Program-made: the position numbers and the translations under genes
Shown here: piece by piece, positions 1 through 7,332 of the stretch
Layout of the letters: each line of letters starts with the position of its first letter
How positions within the stretch are numbered: position 1 is the first letter of the stretch
Assembly (NCBI GenBank): GCA_035480575.1
Contig: DATIHR010000029.1
Span: forward strand, 1 to 21,798
Length of the DNA stretch: 21,798 nucleotides
Reading direction: 5' to 3'
Origin: PMNU01 sp035480575
Lineage (GTDB): Bacteria; Patescibacteriota; Saccharimonadia; Saccharimonadales; UBA4665
The notes under the pieces: generated by a model
Seen by the model: the letters and a program-made list of their open reading frames with translations, nothing else
Databases searched by the model: none
Told to the model about the DNA's origin: nothing

Positions 1-53
1 CAGCGACAAAGAGCGAGCGCGCCAGGGCGAGTGGTGGGAACGAGTTTAAATAA
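1..53 (+). CDS. Possible 3' end of a gene cut by the window edge
   Basis: Two plus-strand frames stay open from the window edge and stop just before a strong hairpin. One ends at the TAA at 47-49 (tail ERARQGEWWERV), the other at the TAA at 51-53 (tail RARASGGNEFK). A gene ending here would place the hairpin at 53-79 directly after its stop, where a terminator is expected. With only about 16 codons I cannot decide which frame is real or name the product. Confidence 0.25.
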   Translation, partial: ATKSERARASGGNEFK

Positions 54-79
54 TGCCCGCCGGTACAACCGGCGGGCAT
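53..79. terminator. Hairpin between convergent genes, probable terminator
   Basis: An 11-bp perfect inverted repeat (ATGCCCGCCGG at 53-63, its complement at 69-79) encloses the loop TACAA. It lies just past the stop of the minus-strand gene at 118-762 and just past the possible plus-strand gene end at the window edge. The sequence after the stem is AT-rich on both strands but lacks a long T run, so termination efficiency is uncertain. Confidence 0.55.
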
Positions 80-117
80 AGTGATTTATTAGCTGACCAG
101 CCTAAAAATCAAAAGCG

Positions 118-762
118 CTATAACGCAGCAGGATTGCCGTAAGTTACGCGCAGGTGTGCTGCGATCTCGTCAAGCCACATGCTGGTAACAGTAGCATCGT
201 GCATGCGGGTCTGAACAGCAACCTTGTACTGGCACCCAGTGCTGACACCGCAGCGGATTTCCCAGGCCCGTTGCATCGAGTTGGCCTGCCAGTTGCTAAC
301 ACCACCGGCTACTCCGTCAAAGGCAAATGAGCTCGGCTCTGCAGCTACCGGGGCACCTTCCGCACCATTTAACAGTGCGCGTGTTTGACACCATTGGCCA
401 TTGGTTGGTGTCGTGCCATTACAGTCCGACTCGGCGTTAAAATCCAATACCACTACGGCGCGTTGGTTAAACGCCAGGCGGAAGGTTGTGGAAGCGCAGT
501 CTACACCTTGCCATGCACCAGAAGCGTTCAGATAGGTCTTGGGAGAAGCCGTGCTTAAGAATATGTCTTGGCCGGCGCTGTTTGCTGCACTCTGCCTGCG
601 GCAGTCAGTTAAAGCAGCGGCAGAGGTAAGCTCGGTCAGGGCTTTGGCATCCACGCCTTCCAGTTGTTCATTTGAGCGGTCGGCCGATACGAACGATGAC
701 GGAACCGCAACTAATAGAAGTACTGCCCCAAGGCTTAAGCCCAGGGTTTTGAAAATACGCAT
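118..762 (-). CDS. Secreted cysteine-containing protein of unknown function
   Basis: This 214-residue protein begins with a typical Sec signal peptide: basic MRIFK, a hydrophobic stretch to about residue 21, and a signal-peptidase-I-like VSA site ending at residue 27. The mature part is Ala/Ser/Thr-rich and has six cysteines (near DCRR, VDCAS, SDCNG, WCQ, RCG and GCQ), consistent with three disulfides in an extracytoplasmic protein. I recognise no family. The start is supported by AGGAG about 8 nt upstream of the ATG. It diverges from the minor-pilin operon at 1022 and is followed by the hairpin at 53-79. An extracellular role connected with the neighbouring pilin genes is possible, but only position suggests it. 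Confidence 0.8.
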   Translation of the reverse strand: MRIFKTLGLSLGAVLLLVAVPSSFVSADRSNEQLEGVDAKALTELTSAAALTDCRRQSAANSAGQDIFLSTASPKTYLNASGAWQGVDCASTTFRLAFNQRAVVVLDFNAESDCNGTTPTNGQWCQTRALLNGAEGAPVAAEPSSFAFDGVAGGVSNWQANSMQRAWEIRCGVSTGCQYKVAVQTRMHDATVTSMWLDEIAAHLRVTYGNPAAL

Positions 763-1004
763 AAAACGCTCCTAAAATAAAAAATAAATAGTCAGGTTAG
801 CATGCCACCCAGTAAAGTATTTTGCGGAACGCGGCAGCCCTTTTCAATGCTGTAAATTCGATAAATATATTGTGTAGGGTGTTACAGAAATGTTCGCCCT
901 ACAAGATAGCCACATAACAAACCGCTAACGCCGTACACGGTAGAAACTGACAATCTAAAAATTTTCCACAGCTTCCAGCGTATCAAGACCTACTGCTTAT
1001 GGTT

Positions 1005-1010
1005 TATACT
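1005..1010 (+). promoter_or_regulatory. Candidate -10 box before the first minor-pilin operon
   Basis: TATACT ends 11 nt before the ATG at 1022. Initiation about 7 nt downstream would leave only a few untranslated bases, and no convincing Shine-Dalgarno sequence is present. I see no good -35 match at the expected distance. The rest of the 763-1021 divergent gap is AT-rich and holds no other feature I can support. Confidence 0.35.
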
Positions 1011-1021
1011 GCCTAGTAAGT

Positions 1022-2584
1022 ATGAACCGTGCAGCCAAGGAGAGTGGCTTTTCGCTCGTAGAGCTTACCGTAACTATATCTATATTTGCTATTGCGGGCT
1101 TGAGTTTATTCGGTTTGTTTACATCGCTTGTTCGCAGCACCATTATTGCCAAGCGCCAGGCCGTCGCCAGCACGTTGGCCACGAACCAAATGGAGTATTT
1201 AAAATCGCTGCCATACGACAGCCTAGCCGTAGCCGGAGGCAGTATATACAACCCAACACCGCTGCCGGCAAGTGCGCAAAAAACCATTAACGGCGTACGG
1301 TACACCATTGCCACCAGCATTAATTATGTAGACGACGCCTACGACGGCTGTGCATCGTACCCCACGCAACAGCTAAAAGAATTGTACTGCCGCAACTATC
1401 CACCGCCGAACGGCCAGCCCGTAACCGACCAAAACCCCCAGGATTATAAAATTATCCATGTAACGGTTACCGACAAAACCGGCGCTAAGCTAGCCCAGGG
1501 AGATACACAAGTATCGTCACGTGTGGCCGAAACCGCCAGCACCACGGGCGCATTATTTGTAACAGTAATAGATAGCAATGGTAATCCGGTGGCCGGAGCG
1601 TCAGTGCAGGTTAATAACACCACCCTCACGCCCACCATAGCCGTCAGCGATAGCAGCGACAGTAACGGCGTATCTATTTTTTACGGCTTGCCGCCGGATA
1701 GTGGCACCGACTACCACATTACCGTGTCAAAATCTGGTTACTCCACACTTACCAGCATTGTCGCTTCCGGCACATTGCAGCCCACGTACCCCAGCCAAAA
1801 AATCCTTAGCCAACAATCGTCGTACGCAACCATGGTTATTAAGCAGCAAGGGGCAAACAGCTTAGTGCTAGAGGCAGTCACAACTGCTGGCGCAACAGTG
1901 CCAAACCTGAAAGCCTACGTAAAAGGCGGCTACAAAAAATACACCAGCACTAGTAACACCGCATATTACTACGACAACATGACGCCGTCTGACATCCGGC
2001 CCACAACCGACGCCAGCGGGCTGGCCAGCATACAAAACCTGGTGCCCGGCGACTACATATACTGCGGCGACGCCGGCGCGACCGGCTGCACCGTGGGCAG
2101 CACCACGTACTACCTGGCCGCAGCCGTAGCATATAGCGGCGATAACGCCTTGCTGCCTATCTCGGTCCCACCGCTCGACCCATCCGCACCGCCAGCTACC
2201 ACCTTTAGCTACAACAGCCTGAGCTTTTTGCAAAAGGTACGGCTAATACTAACCACCAACGCCAGCTTCCCACGGGTCCGTACCCTTACACCTTCGGACG
2301 TGAGCATTGGCGGCGGCACTGCCCACCATTTTCCGTTTACCATTACCGGCGCCAACCTGCCGTGCTCTAACAACCAAAACGCCTGCGGCACCACCGTGCG
2401 GTTCCTGCAAAACGGCAATACCTATACGGCAAATTGCACCGGCACTACCGGCACCGACCTAAGCTGTTGGGTTGACGTGTCCGGTGCACAGGCTGGCTCC
2501 GCCCAGCTAGAGATTGTTGCCAACGGCTATACGCTAACATTGCCAGGCAGCCCGTTACTTGGAGGTCTTGATGTTACACCATAA
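1022..2584 (+). CDS. Large PilV-like minor pilin with Ig-like domains
   Basis: The N-terminus is a type IV prepilin signal: a short charged leader, cleavage expected between Gly9 and Phe10, Glu at mature +5 (FSLVE), then a hydrophobic helix to about residue 37. The rest is an unusually long ectodomain (520 aa; ordinary minor pilins are 150-250). Residues 176-245 resemble a carboxypeptidase-regulatory/Cna-B-like beta-sandwich (VTVIDSNGNPVAGASV, later SNGVSIFYGLP). Residues 280-350 look like a second such domain (TDASGLASIQNLVPGDY). Residues 418-515 resemble an IPT/TIG-like fold with four cysteines. It is first in an overlapping operon with a PilW-like and a PilX-like gene. In such minor-pilin sets the large member often sits at the pilus tip, so an adhesive tip protein is a reasonable inference. 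Domain names come from sequence pattern only. Confidence 0.82.
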   Translation: MNRAAKESGFSLVELTVTISIFAIAGLSLFGLFTSLVRSTIIAKRQAVASTLATNQMEYLKSLPYDSLAVAGGSIYNPTPLPASAQKTINGVRYTIATSINYVDDAYDGCASYPTQQLKELYCRNYPPPNGQPVTDQNPQDYKIIHVTVTDKTGAKLAQGDTQVSSRVAETASTTGALFVTVIDSNGNPVAGASVQVNNTTLTPTIAVSDSSDSNGVSIFYGLPPDSGTDYHITVSKSGYSTLTSIVASGTLQPTYPSQKILSQQSSYATMVIKQQGANSLVLEAVTTAGATVPNLKAYVKGGYKKYTSTSNTAYYYDNMTPSDIRPTTDASGLASIQNLVPGDYIYCGDAGATGCTVGSTTYYLAAAVAYSGDNALLPISVPPLDPSAPPATTFSYNSLSFLQKVRLILTTNASFPRVRTLTPSDVSIGGGTAHHFPFTITGANLPCSNNQNACGTTVRFLQNGNTYTANCTGTTGTDLSCWVDVSGAQAGSAQLEIVANGYTLTLPGSPLLGGLDVTP

Positions 2585-3176
2585 ACGCGCGCGAAACGAA
2601 CAGGGTATGACCTTGGTCGAACTAGTTGTTACCATGACCATAACACTCATGATGGGCGTAGCATTTTACACGTTCTTTAAGACAAACCTTTTAACCTACT
2701 TAAACCTGCAAAAAGACGCCTCGGCTTTTACCAACCTGTCTAACGAATCGCATCGCATCGCTACCGTAGTGCGCGGCCTTACCGACATAACCGATGCAAA
2801 TAACAACGACCTGACCATATACGGCTATTTTTACCCCACCGACACCTACGTGTCGCTCATACGCTACTACCTAAACCCAACCGGCACCGTGCTGTACGCA
2901 GACGTCACGCCCATGACGGCCAATCCGCCCATAGGCTCGCTTATCACAAACCAGAAAAAAACGTACACCATAGTTAGCAGCTTTAAACTTGCGACCGGCG
3001 TTAACCTGTTTACCTATCTAGACTCAGTCGGCAACCCGCTAACCGTGCCCATCACCGACCTGCACACCATAAAGGGCGTACGTATTAACCTGGCTGTTAC
3101 AACCGCGGCTGCCAGCAGCACCAACCAAGCTATGTATGTAGACGTTAGCTTGCGCAACAGAAAGACAAACCTATGA
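2571..3176 (+). CDS. PilW-like minor pilin
   Basis: A prepilin signal (Gly12 followed by MTLVE, Glu at +5) and hydrophobic helix begin this 201-residue protein; the remainder is a Thr/Asn-rich globular domain. I chose the ATG at 2571 because GGAGG at 2561-2565 lies 5 nt upstream; the in-frame TTG at 2559 would put the start before that ribosome site. The first 14 bases overlap the end of the PilV-like gene, and its stop overlaps the next start as ATGA, so the three genes are translationally coupled. Size, order and the phrase NLSNESHRIATVVRGL after the helix fit the PilW/PilJ-like minor-pilin class. It probably helps prime pilus assembly or form the tip complex (family knowledge). Confidence 0.8.
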   Translation: MLHHKRARNEQGMTLVELVVTMTITLMMGVAFYTFFKTNLLTYLNLQKDASAFTNLSNESHRIATVVRGLTDITDANNNDLTIYGYFYPTDTYVSLIRYYLNPTGTVLYADVTPMTANPPIGSLITNQKKTYTIVSSFKLATGVNLFTYLDSVGNPLTVPITDLHTIKGVRINLAVTTAAASSTNQAMYVDVSLRNRKTNL

Positions 3177-4756
3177 AACTACCAAAACGCCTAAACGCTG
3201 AGCAGGCCGGTTTTACCTTGCCAGCAGTGCTGTCCGTTATCCTGGCCGCCAGCATTACCGGCACGGCCATACTAACTGTTATCTTTAACAACTTCTTTGT
3301 AGTAGGCAACACCATTAAAAGCCAGCAGGCGTTTAACATTGCCGAGGCAGGGGTGAACTACTACCTGTGGCACCTAAGCCACAACCCAACCGACTACAAA
3401 GACGGCCAAAACACACCAGCACCGCAGGCAGACCCAGTCCTTGGCTTCGGCCCGTACGTCCATAACTATGTAGACGACAACGCCAAAGTAACCGGCACCT
3501 ACACGCTATGGATCAAGCCCGCGGGCAATGGATCTACCGTGGTAGATATCCGCAGCATTGGCAAGGTAAACGGCACAAACATGACGCGCACCATTCAGGC
3601 ACAAATTGGCGCGGCGTCGTTTGCCAGCTATTCGCTAGCAGCCGACACCGCCCTGTGGTTTGGCAACACAGAATCCGCCAACGGCCCGGTGCATTCTAAC
3701 GTAGGCATACGCATGGATGGCAGCAGTAGCGGCGACGTTACCAGCGCCAACGCCACCTACGTACCGCCTGGCAGTTTAGGCGGCGACGGCAATACCCACC
3801 CCGGCGTATGGTGTAGCTCGTCCGTAACATCCCCCGTAAACTGCAACACTCGCCCCAAAAACGACTGGCGCTACCCGGTAACGGCAGTGGACTTTAACCA
3901 AGTTAATACCAGCTTGTGTGCCATTAAAAAAGCAGCCTTTGCCGGCACGCCCACGCACGCTGCGCTTGCCGCACAAAGCAACGCATGCTCGGCAACGCCC
4001 GGCGCCCGCACCGAAACATACCTACCGCGGCGAGCAACCAGCTTTAACATTGCCCGTGGCTACCTGGTGCAGCTAAACACCAACAATACCTACGACCTAT
4101 ACAACGTAAACGGCGAAAACGACCGCCTAACGCCATATACCAGCGCGCTGACATTACAGTTAGTAGAAAGCGGCATTCCCGTTGACGATTCCGGCGTCAT
4201 ATTTGCCGAAGACAACGTATGGGTGCGCACCAACCCCACCTACCACGGCCGGGTAACCGTAGCCGCCGGCAGGCTAGCCAGCGACACGCAGGCCGCAAAC
4301 ATTGTAGTAGCCGACGACATTTTATACAGCACCAAAAACGGCCAGGACGCCATAGGCCTTATTGCTGAGGACTCCGTTATTGTCGCGCCGTACGCACCAC
4401 CAGCATCCGGTGCATTTACGTTTGAAATCGACGCCGCGTCGCTTGCCCAATCCGGTTCGGTAACCTACCCGTCGGTATACCGCACCGACACCAACCGGTG
4501 TTCGCGCGGGTGGGTCAATAGCAACCAAAGCTTTGTGTATTACGGCTCGGTAGCCAGCCGCCAAACCTGGACATGGACCTGGCAACGCGGCAACAGCTGC
4601 GTCGACGCTGTACAATCCGGCAGCAACTACTACTCCGGCATCCTCAACAACAGCACCCAGTACGACTACAATTTATTGTACGCGCCGCCGCCCAGCTATC
4701 CCATAACCGGCGGCTACAACATTTTGTCTTGGAGGGAAGTGCTTACGCAGCCGTAG
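3173..4756 (+). CDS. PilX-like minor pilin, long ectodomain
   Basis: The N-terminus is prepilin-like (Gly13 then FTLPAV), but mature position +5 is Ala rather than Glu, as in some PilX/GspK-type pseudopilins that cap the pilus. After the helix comes QQAFNIAEAGVNYYLWHL, matching the PilX N-terminal pattern of an alpha-helix containing AEAG. The remaining roughly 450 residues form a large extracellular region (527 aa in total; classic PilX is about 170-200), with GPVHSNVGIRMDG near the middle and a C-terminal phrase GGYNILSWREV. Its ATG overlaps the preceding TGA. It is the last gene of the first minor-pilin operon. The second operon has a counterpart at 12123-13523. Confidence 0.8.
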   Translation: MKLPKRLNAEQAGFTLPAVLSVILAASITGTAILTVIFNNFFVVGNTIKSQQAFNIAEAGVNYYLWHLSHNPTDYKDGQNTPAPQADPVLGFGPYVHNYVDDNAKVTGTYTLWIKPAGNGSTVVDIRSIGKVNGTNMTRTIQAQIGAASFASYSLAADTALWFGNTESANGPVHSNVGIRMDGSSSGDVTSANATYVPPGSLGGDGNTHPGVWCSSSVTSPVNCNTRPKNDWRYPVTAVDFNQVNTSLCAIKKAAFAGTPTHAALAAQSNACSATPGARTETYLPRRATSFNIARGYLVQLNTNNTYDLYNVNGENDRLTPYTSALTLQLVESGIPVDDSGVIFAEDNVWVRTNPTYHGRVTVAAGRLASDTQAANIVVADDILYSTKNGQDAIGLIAEDSVIVAPYAPPASGAFTFEIDAASLAQSGSVTYPSVYRTDTNRCSRGWVNSNQSFVYYGSVASRQTWTWTWQRGNSCVDAVQSGSNYYSGILNNSTQYDYNLLYAPPPSYPITGGYNILSWREVLTQP

Positions 4757-4781
4757 AACGCAGCGAAAGCTTCAAACATGA

Positions 4782-4787
4782 TAAAAT
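4782..4787 (+). promoter_or_regulatory. -10 box giving a leaderless transcript
   Basis: TAAAAT lies exactly 7 nt before the ATG at 4795, so transcription would begin at or next to the start codon. No Shine-Dalgarno sequence exists, and only 38 bases separate this gene from the upstream stop. The -35 region is poor. The arrangement repeats at 5183, 6938 and 20311. Confidence 0.45.
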
Positions 4788-4794
4788 ATAGTTT

Positions 4795-5079
4795 ATGAGC
4801 CTAAGCAACAATGACCTTCAGGCAATACGTGAGATCATTAAAGGCGAGGTTAATGGTATTATTCGCAGTACCATTAAGGAAGAACTTCGGCCTATTAGCG
4901 GTGAACTTGAAGCTCTTCGAAACGATATTAAAGAAATATACAGCATGATTTCTAATTTAAGCGGAAAAACCCTGCCTGATGAACAGTTTCAAAAGCTCAG
5001 TATTGAAGAAAAGTTACTAAGACTCAACTCAGAACTACTAGCCGCAGCCCAACAAGCAGGCATTACTTTACCCCGATAG
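4795..5079 (+). CDS. Small charged coiled-coil protein, unknown
   Basis: This 94-residue soluble protein has no signal peptide or membrane segment. Residues 8-60 show a heptad-like spacing of Ile/Leu with many Glu/Lys (IREIIKGEVNGIIRSTIKEE, then LEALRNDIKEIYSMISNL), predicting a coiled coil. A second short helix covers residues 68-90. The start is fixed by the leaderless-type -10 box 7 nt upstream. Its stop lies 9 bases before a tRNA 3' fragment, so it may be the last gene of an integrated segment. I recognise no family; structural or regulatory roles are equally open. Confidence 0.65.
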   Translation: MSLSNNDLQAIREIIKGEVNGIIRSTIKEELRPISGELEALRNDIKEIYSMISNLSGKTLPDEQFQKLSIEEKLLRLNSELLAAAQQAGITLPR

Positions 5080-5088
5080 GTGTAACGA

Positions 5089-5112
5089 GTTCGAATCCTA
5101 GCGCCCCAGCCA
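5089..5112 (+). other. tRNA-Gln 3' fragment, probable attachment-site remnant
   Basis: The bases form the end of a tRNA gene: G53, T-loop TTCGAAT (5090-5096), C61, the 3' side of the T stem, 3' acceptor strand CGCCCCA (5102-5108), discriminator G (5109) and encoded CCA (5110-5112). An A72 with G73 and a CCCCAGCCA end are characteristic of bacterial tRNA-Gln. The 5' side of the T stem (ACGAG) does not pair, and the preceding sequence is coding, so only the 3' end exists here. A 3' tRNA fragment in isolation is the usual scar of an element that integrated into a tRNA gene. From the orientation, the inserted DNA would lie to its left. Confidence 0.6.
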
Positions 5113-5159
5113 TCGAATCCCTTTTCTACTAAACCCATAACGGACAAATCACTTACGTG

Positions 5160-5188
5160 TTCCCACCTAAGTTTGAATGGGTTAGGAT
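5160..5188 (+). promoter_or_regulatory. Promoter for the histidine phosphatase gene, leaderless type
   Basis: TTCCCA (5160-5165) and TAGGAT (5183-5188) are separated by 17 bp, and the ATG at 5196 follows 7 nt after the -10 box. No ribosome-binding site is present. The -35 matches the consensus at four of six positions, so the call rests mostly on the recurring -10 to ATG distance. Confidence 0.5.
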
Positions 5189-5195
5189 CATACCT

Positions 5196-5756
5196 ATGGT
5201 AACAATCATTTTTGAAACGCATTCCACAACCGTAGATAACGAGGCGAAGCTAGCCGCCGGCTGGTATGATGTTGCCCTGTCTGAGTTGGGCGAGCAGCAA
5301 GCGAAAGACTTAGGCAAGCGTCGTGCCGGCGAGCACTTTGACGCCATCTTTTGTTCCGACTTACAGCGATCGTACCGCACTGCTAAGCTAGCCTTTGGCG
5401 ACAGGTTCCCAATTATTCAGGATAAACGGCTGCGTGAATGCAACTATGGTTCGCTTAATCGTACCGCCAAGGCCGACATTGAGGCAATGCGGGAGCAGGC
5501 TTTGACAGTGCCGTTCCCCGACGGAGAAAGCTACCAAGATACTGCGAAACGCATGAAGGAATTTTTACAAGACTTGCTTCGCGACTACGATGGCAAGACT
5601 GTTCTAATTGTAGGCCATCGGGCTACGCAGTATGGCTTGGACCAGTGGGTCAAGGGCATGAGTTTGCGGGATGCCGTGCTAGCACCTTGGAAATGGCAGC
5701 CAGGATGGAAGTACGCCACGAATGCTATAATCAGCCGTAATGACGCACAGTCTTAA
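5196..5756 (+). CDS. Histidine phosphatase (phosphoglycerate mutase-like) family protein
   Basis: This 186-residue protein has the order of motifs of the histidine phosphatase superfamily, which transfers phosphate through a catalytic histidine. It has His9 in FETHSTT, CSDLQRSYRTA with Arg58, RECNYGSL with Glu81, DGESYQDTAKRM, and the second catalytic His141 in LIVGHRATQYG. The usual first motif is RHG; here it is THS, so the leading arginine that normally binds phosphate is missing. The start ATG at 5196 is preferred over a GTG at 5157, because a -10 box lies 7 nt before it and similarity begins directly after it. Substrate cannot be deduced. It stands alone, downstream of the tRNA fragment. 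Confidence 0.85.
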   Translation: MVTIIFETHSTTVDNEAKLAAGWYDVALSELGEQQAKDLGKRRAGEHFDAIFCSDLQRSYRTAKLAFGDRFPIIQDKRLRECNYGSLNRTAKADIEAMREQALTVPFPDGESYQDTAKRMKEFLQDLLRDYDGKTVLIVGHRATQYGLDQWVKGMSLRDAVLAPWKWQPGWKYATNAIISRNDAQS

Positions 5757-5815
5757 GCCTGAAACACGTTCATTTTGGGGCGTTCAAAGACCCTTCTGCA
5801 CGTAATGCGGAGGGC

Positions 5816-6109
5816 ATGCATTTATATCCGGAAAACGCATCCGATCAGCGGCCGCTACACGAATATATTGCAATGTTGCTTCTGCGGGAGCCCACAACCG
5901 TTAACGGTGTAGACGACGAGACCCGATACTACCAAATTAAGGAGGGGCAGGTGAACCTGCTAGTGATTGACTCTCCCGTTACGGACAATGATCTGCTAGA
6001 ACTCGGAAAGGATGCATCGCCAGAAGCCAACGTCATTCCTAATACAGCAGGCCAGACGAGGACGATTATTTGCGTACCCTTCCAGTTACTGCAGCAGGCA
6101 GGGTTGTAG
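5816..6109 (+). CDS. Hypothetical 97-residue protein
   Basis: This is a short acidic soluble protein without signal peptide, membrane segment or recognised motif. Its residues 38-55 (RYYQIKEGQVNLLVID) and C-terminal TRTIICVPFQLL look like beta strands of a small folded domain. The start is uncertain: GGAGGG ends 1 nt before the ATG at 5816, too close for a normal ribosome site, and overlaps a hairpin at 5790-5814. There is no upstream in-frame ATG, GTG or TTG in the gap. It faces the minus-strand gene at 6175 convergently. It could be a real small protein or a fortuitous frame. Confidence 0.5.
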   Translation: MHLYPENASDQRPLHEYIAMLLLREPTTVNGVDDETRYYQIKEGQVNLLVIDSPVTDNDLLELGKDASPEANVIPNTAGQTRTIICVPFQLLQQAGL

Positions 6110-6174
6110 GATCTGGACTCTTCATCTCCAGCCAGATTCGACAGAGTAAAAAAGTCCTGCCCTACAGGCCGCAA

Positions 6175-6861
6175 CTATCTAGCGCAGCCACTAAGTCCAA
6201 CAACGACACTACCTTTATCGTAAAGGCGTAAACCCATCGAATCCATTACTGTCGCTGCCAAGTGTAGGCCTGTTGTGTCGGAGGTACGGCCCCATACCTG
6301 AGCTTCTATGTAGTTACTGGCGGCATAATTATGCTGATTAGCGCGGTAACGTTCAGGGAAGCCATCGGCAACCATGCGCCTAACGTCGCGCGCCGTCATA
6401 ATACCTAGCTTCAGGTCGTCCGGCATGTCAGCCGAATAGCGGACATTGGTCAATAACTGGAGATGGTAAAAGCTGTCCTCACGCGTAAACGTCATGCGGT
6501 CTTCTGGAATAGTATCGGCTGGGATGCTAAAAAATAGGAAGTTTTCTTGCCGGTTAACCAAGGGTTCGGGCAGTAGCTTAAAATACAGGGGCGGCCAACC
6601 GTTCGTCTTGATGCCCTTGCTAGCGGCCTCGCTGGCAAGCCAACTCTCGCATACCTGCCGATCGGCAATTATATCTCCTGCCGAGGTTTTACCACCACGC
6701 CAGGATATACGGTTGGCCTCGCGGTTCGAAATTTCCATAACCGACCGGAAGTGATAGCCATGCGAGGCAACCTGGCTCCGGCGCACGAGCCACATGCCGG
6801 CAAGCGGATGGCCTTCAATTGCCGCCGAGCGCGACTCGTTGGGTACCCAGAACTTTTCCAT
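6175..6861 (-). CDS. Hypothetical 228-residue protein
   Basis: I recognise no family. The protein is soluble with mixed alpha/beta composition and no signal peptide. It is rich in aromatic residues and Arg (for example GHPLAGMWLVRRS and EAQVWGRTSDTTGLHLAATV), and ends in a hydrophobic strand GSVVVGLSGCAR. The start ATG at 6861 is chosen over the in-frame GTG directly upstream, because TAGAAT ends 6 nt before the ATG and would begin the transcript at it. It is divergent from the response regulator at 6951 and shares a short intergenic region with it, so the two may be co-regulated. Codon use resembles the neighbours. Confidence 0.7.
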   Translation of the reverse strand: MEKFWVPNESRSAAIEGHPLAGMWLVRRSQVASHGYHFRSVMEISNREANRISWRGGKTSAGDIIADRQVCESWLASEAASKGIKTNGWPPLYFKLLPEPLVNRQENFLFFSIPADTIPEDRMTFTREDSFYHLQLLTNVRYSADMPDDLKLGIMTARDVRRMVADGFPERYRANQHNYAASNYIEAQVWGRTSDTTGLHLAATVMDSMGLRLYDKGSVVVGLSGCAR

Positions 6862-6867
6862 CACATT

Positions 6868-6896
6868 ATTCTACCGCAAGTTATTGGCAGTACGAA
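6868..6896 (-). promoter_or_regulatory. Promoter of the 6175-6861 gene, leaderless type
   Basis: On the minus strand TTCGTA (6896-6891) and TAGAAT (6873-6868) are 17 bp apart, and the ATG begins 6 nt after the -10 box. The -35 is weak (three of six). No Shine-Dalgarno sequence is seen. Confidence 0.45.
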
Positions 6897-6937
6897 TGAC
6901 ACAGAAAACCCTCTAGCAAAAATCGGCGAGGGCAGGG

Positions 6938-6943
6938 TACAAT
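6938..6943 (+). promoter_or_regulatory. -10 box giving a leaderless response-regulator transcript
   Basis: TACAAT ends 7 nt before the ATG at 6951. The transcript would start at about the A of the ATG. A weak -35 (TAGCAA at 6914-6919, 18 bp spacer) precedes it. No ribosome-binding site lies before either possible start. Confidence 0.5.
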
Positions 6944-6950
6944 AGTGTTT

Positions 6951-7325
6951 ATGGCAACTATACTCCTGGTGGAAGATTATCCGAGCCTGCAAAAAATTTA
7001 CCGAACTGTTCTTGAAAAAGAAGGACACACCGTAGTCGTCGCATCGGATGGCAACGAGGGGCTTGTTGAGGCTACCAAGCATAAAATTGACCTTATTTTG
7101 CTCGACCTGCTTATGCCCAATGCCGACGGTTTTACATTTTTAGAGACATATAAACTGGCGGAACATCCAACAGTAAAATTAATTGTTCTAACCAATGCGT
7201 ACACGCCAGAGCTTTTGAACCGTGCGATGCAACTAGGGGTTAATAATTACCTTTTAAAAACAGATATCACGCCAGAAAAAATGGTTACCATGGTTACCGA
7301 AACACTAGAGCCTGCCAAGGCCTAA
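6951..7325 (+). CDS. Stand-alone response regulator (receiver domain only)
   Basis: The 124-residue protein is a single CheY-like receiver domain with no output domain. Acidic pocket Glu8-Asp9, phospho-acceptor Asp52 in LILLDLLMP, switch Thr81 and Lys103 are all present. I start it at ATG 6951 rather than GTG 6945, because MATILLVEDY matches the paralogue at 7333-7704 exactly in register and the -10 box lies 7 nt before this ATG. It is convergent with that paralogue, with 7 bp between stops. Lacking a DNA-binding domain, it should act by protein contact or in a phosphorelay. In pilus systems such regulators (PilG/PilH-like) steer motor activity, but that role is inference here. Confidence 0.9.
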   Translation: MATILLVEDYPSLQKIYRTVLEKEGHTVVVASDGNEGLVEATKHKIDLILLDLLMPNADGFTFLETYKLAEHPTVKLIVLTNAYTPELLNRAMQLGVNNYLLKTDITPEKMVTMVTETLEPAKA

Positions 7326-7332
7326 GCAAGCT

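Noticed and set aside
2559..2570. Upstream TTG start for the PilW-like gene
   Set aside because: GGAGG lies after this TTG and 5 nt before the ATG at 2571, so it serves the later start.
5775..5781. TGGGGCG, which could be the 5' acceptor strand of the tRNA whose 3' end lies at 5089-5112 (a permuted tRNA)
   Set aside because: The bases after it do not form a D arm or anticodon arm, and seven bases match easily by chance.
6110..6174. Possible terminator between the convergent genes at 5816 and 6175
   Set aside because: A run of six T follows a CCTG/CAGG stem on the minus strand, but the stem is only 4 bp, too weak to list as a feature.
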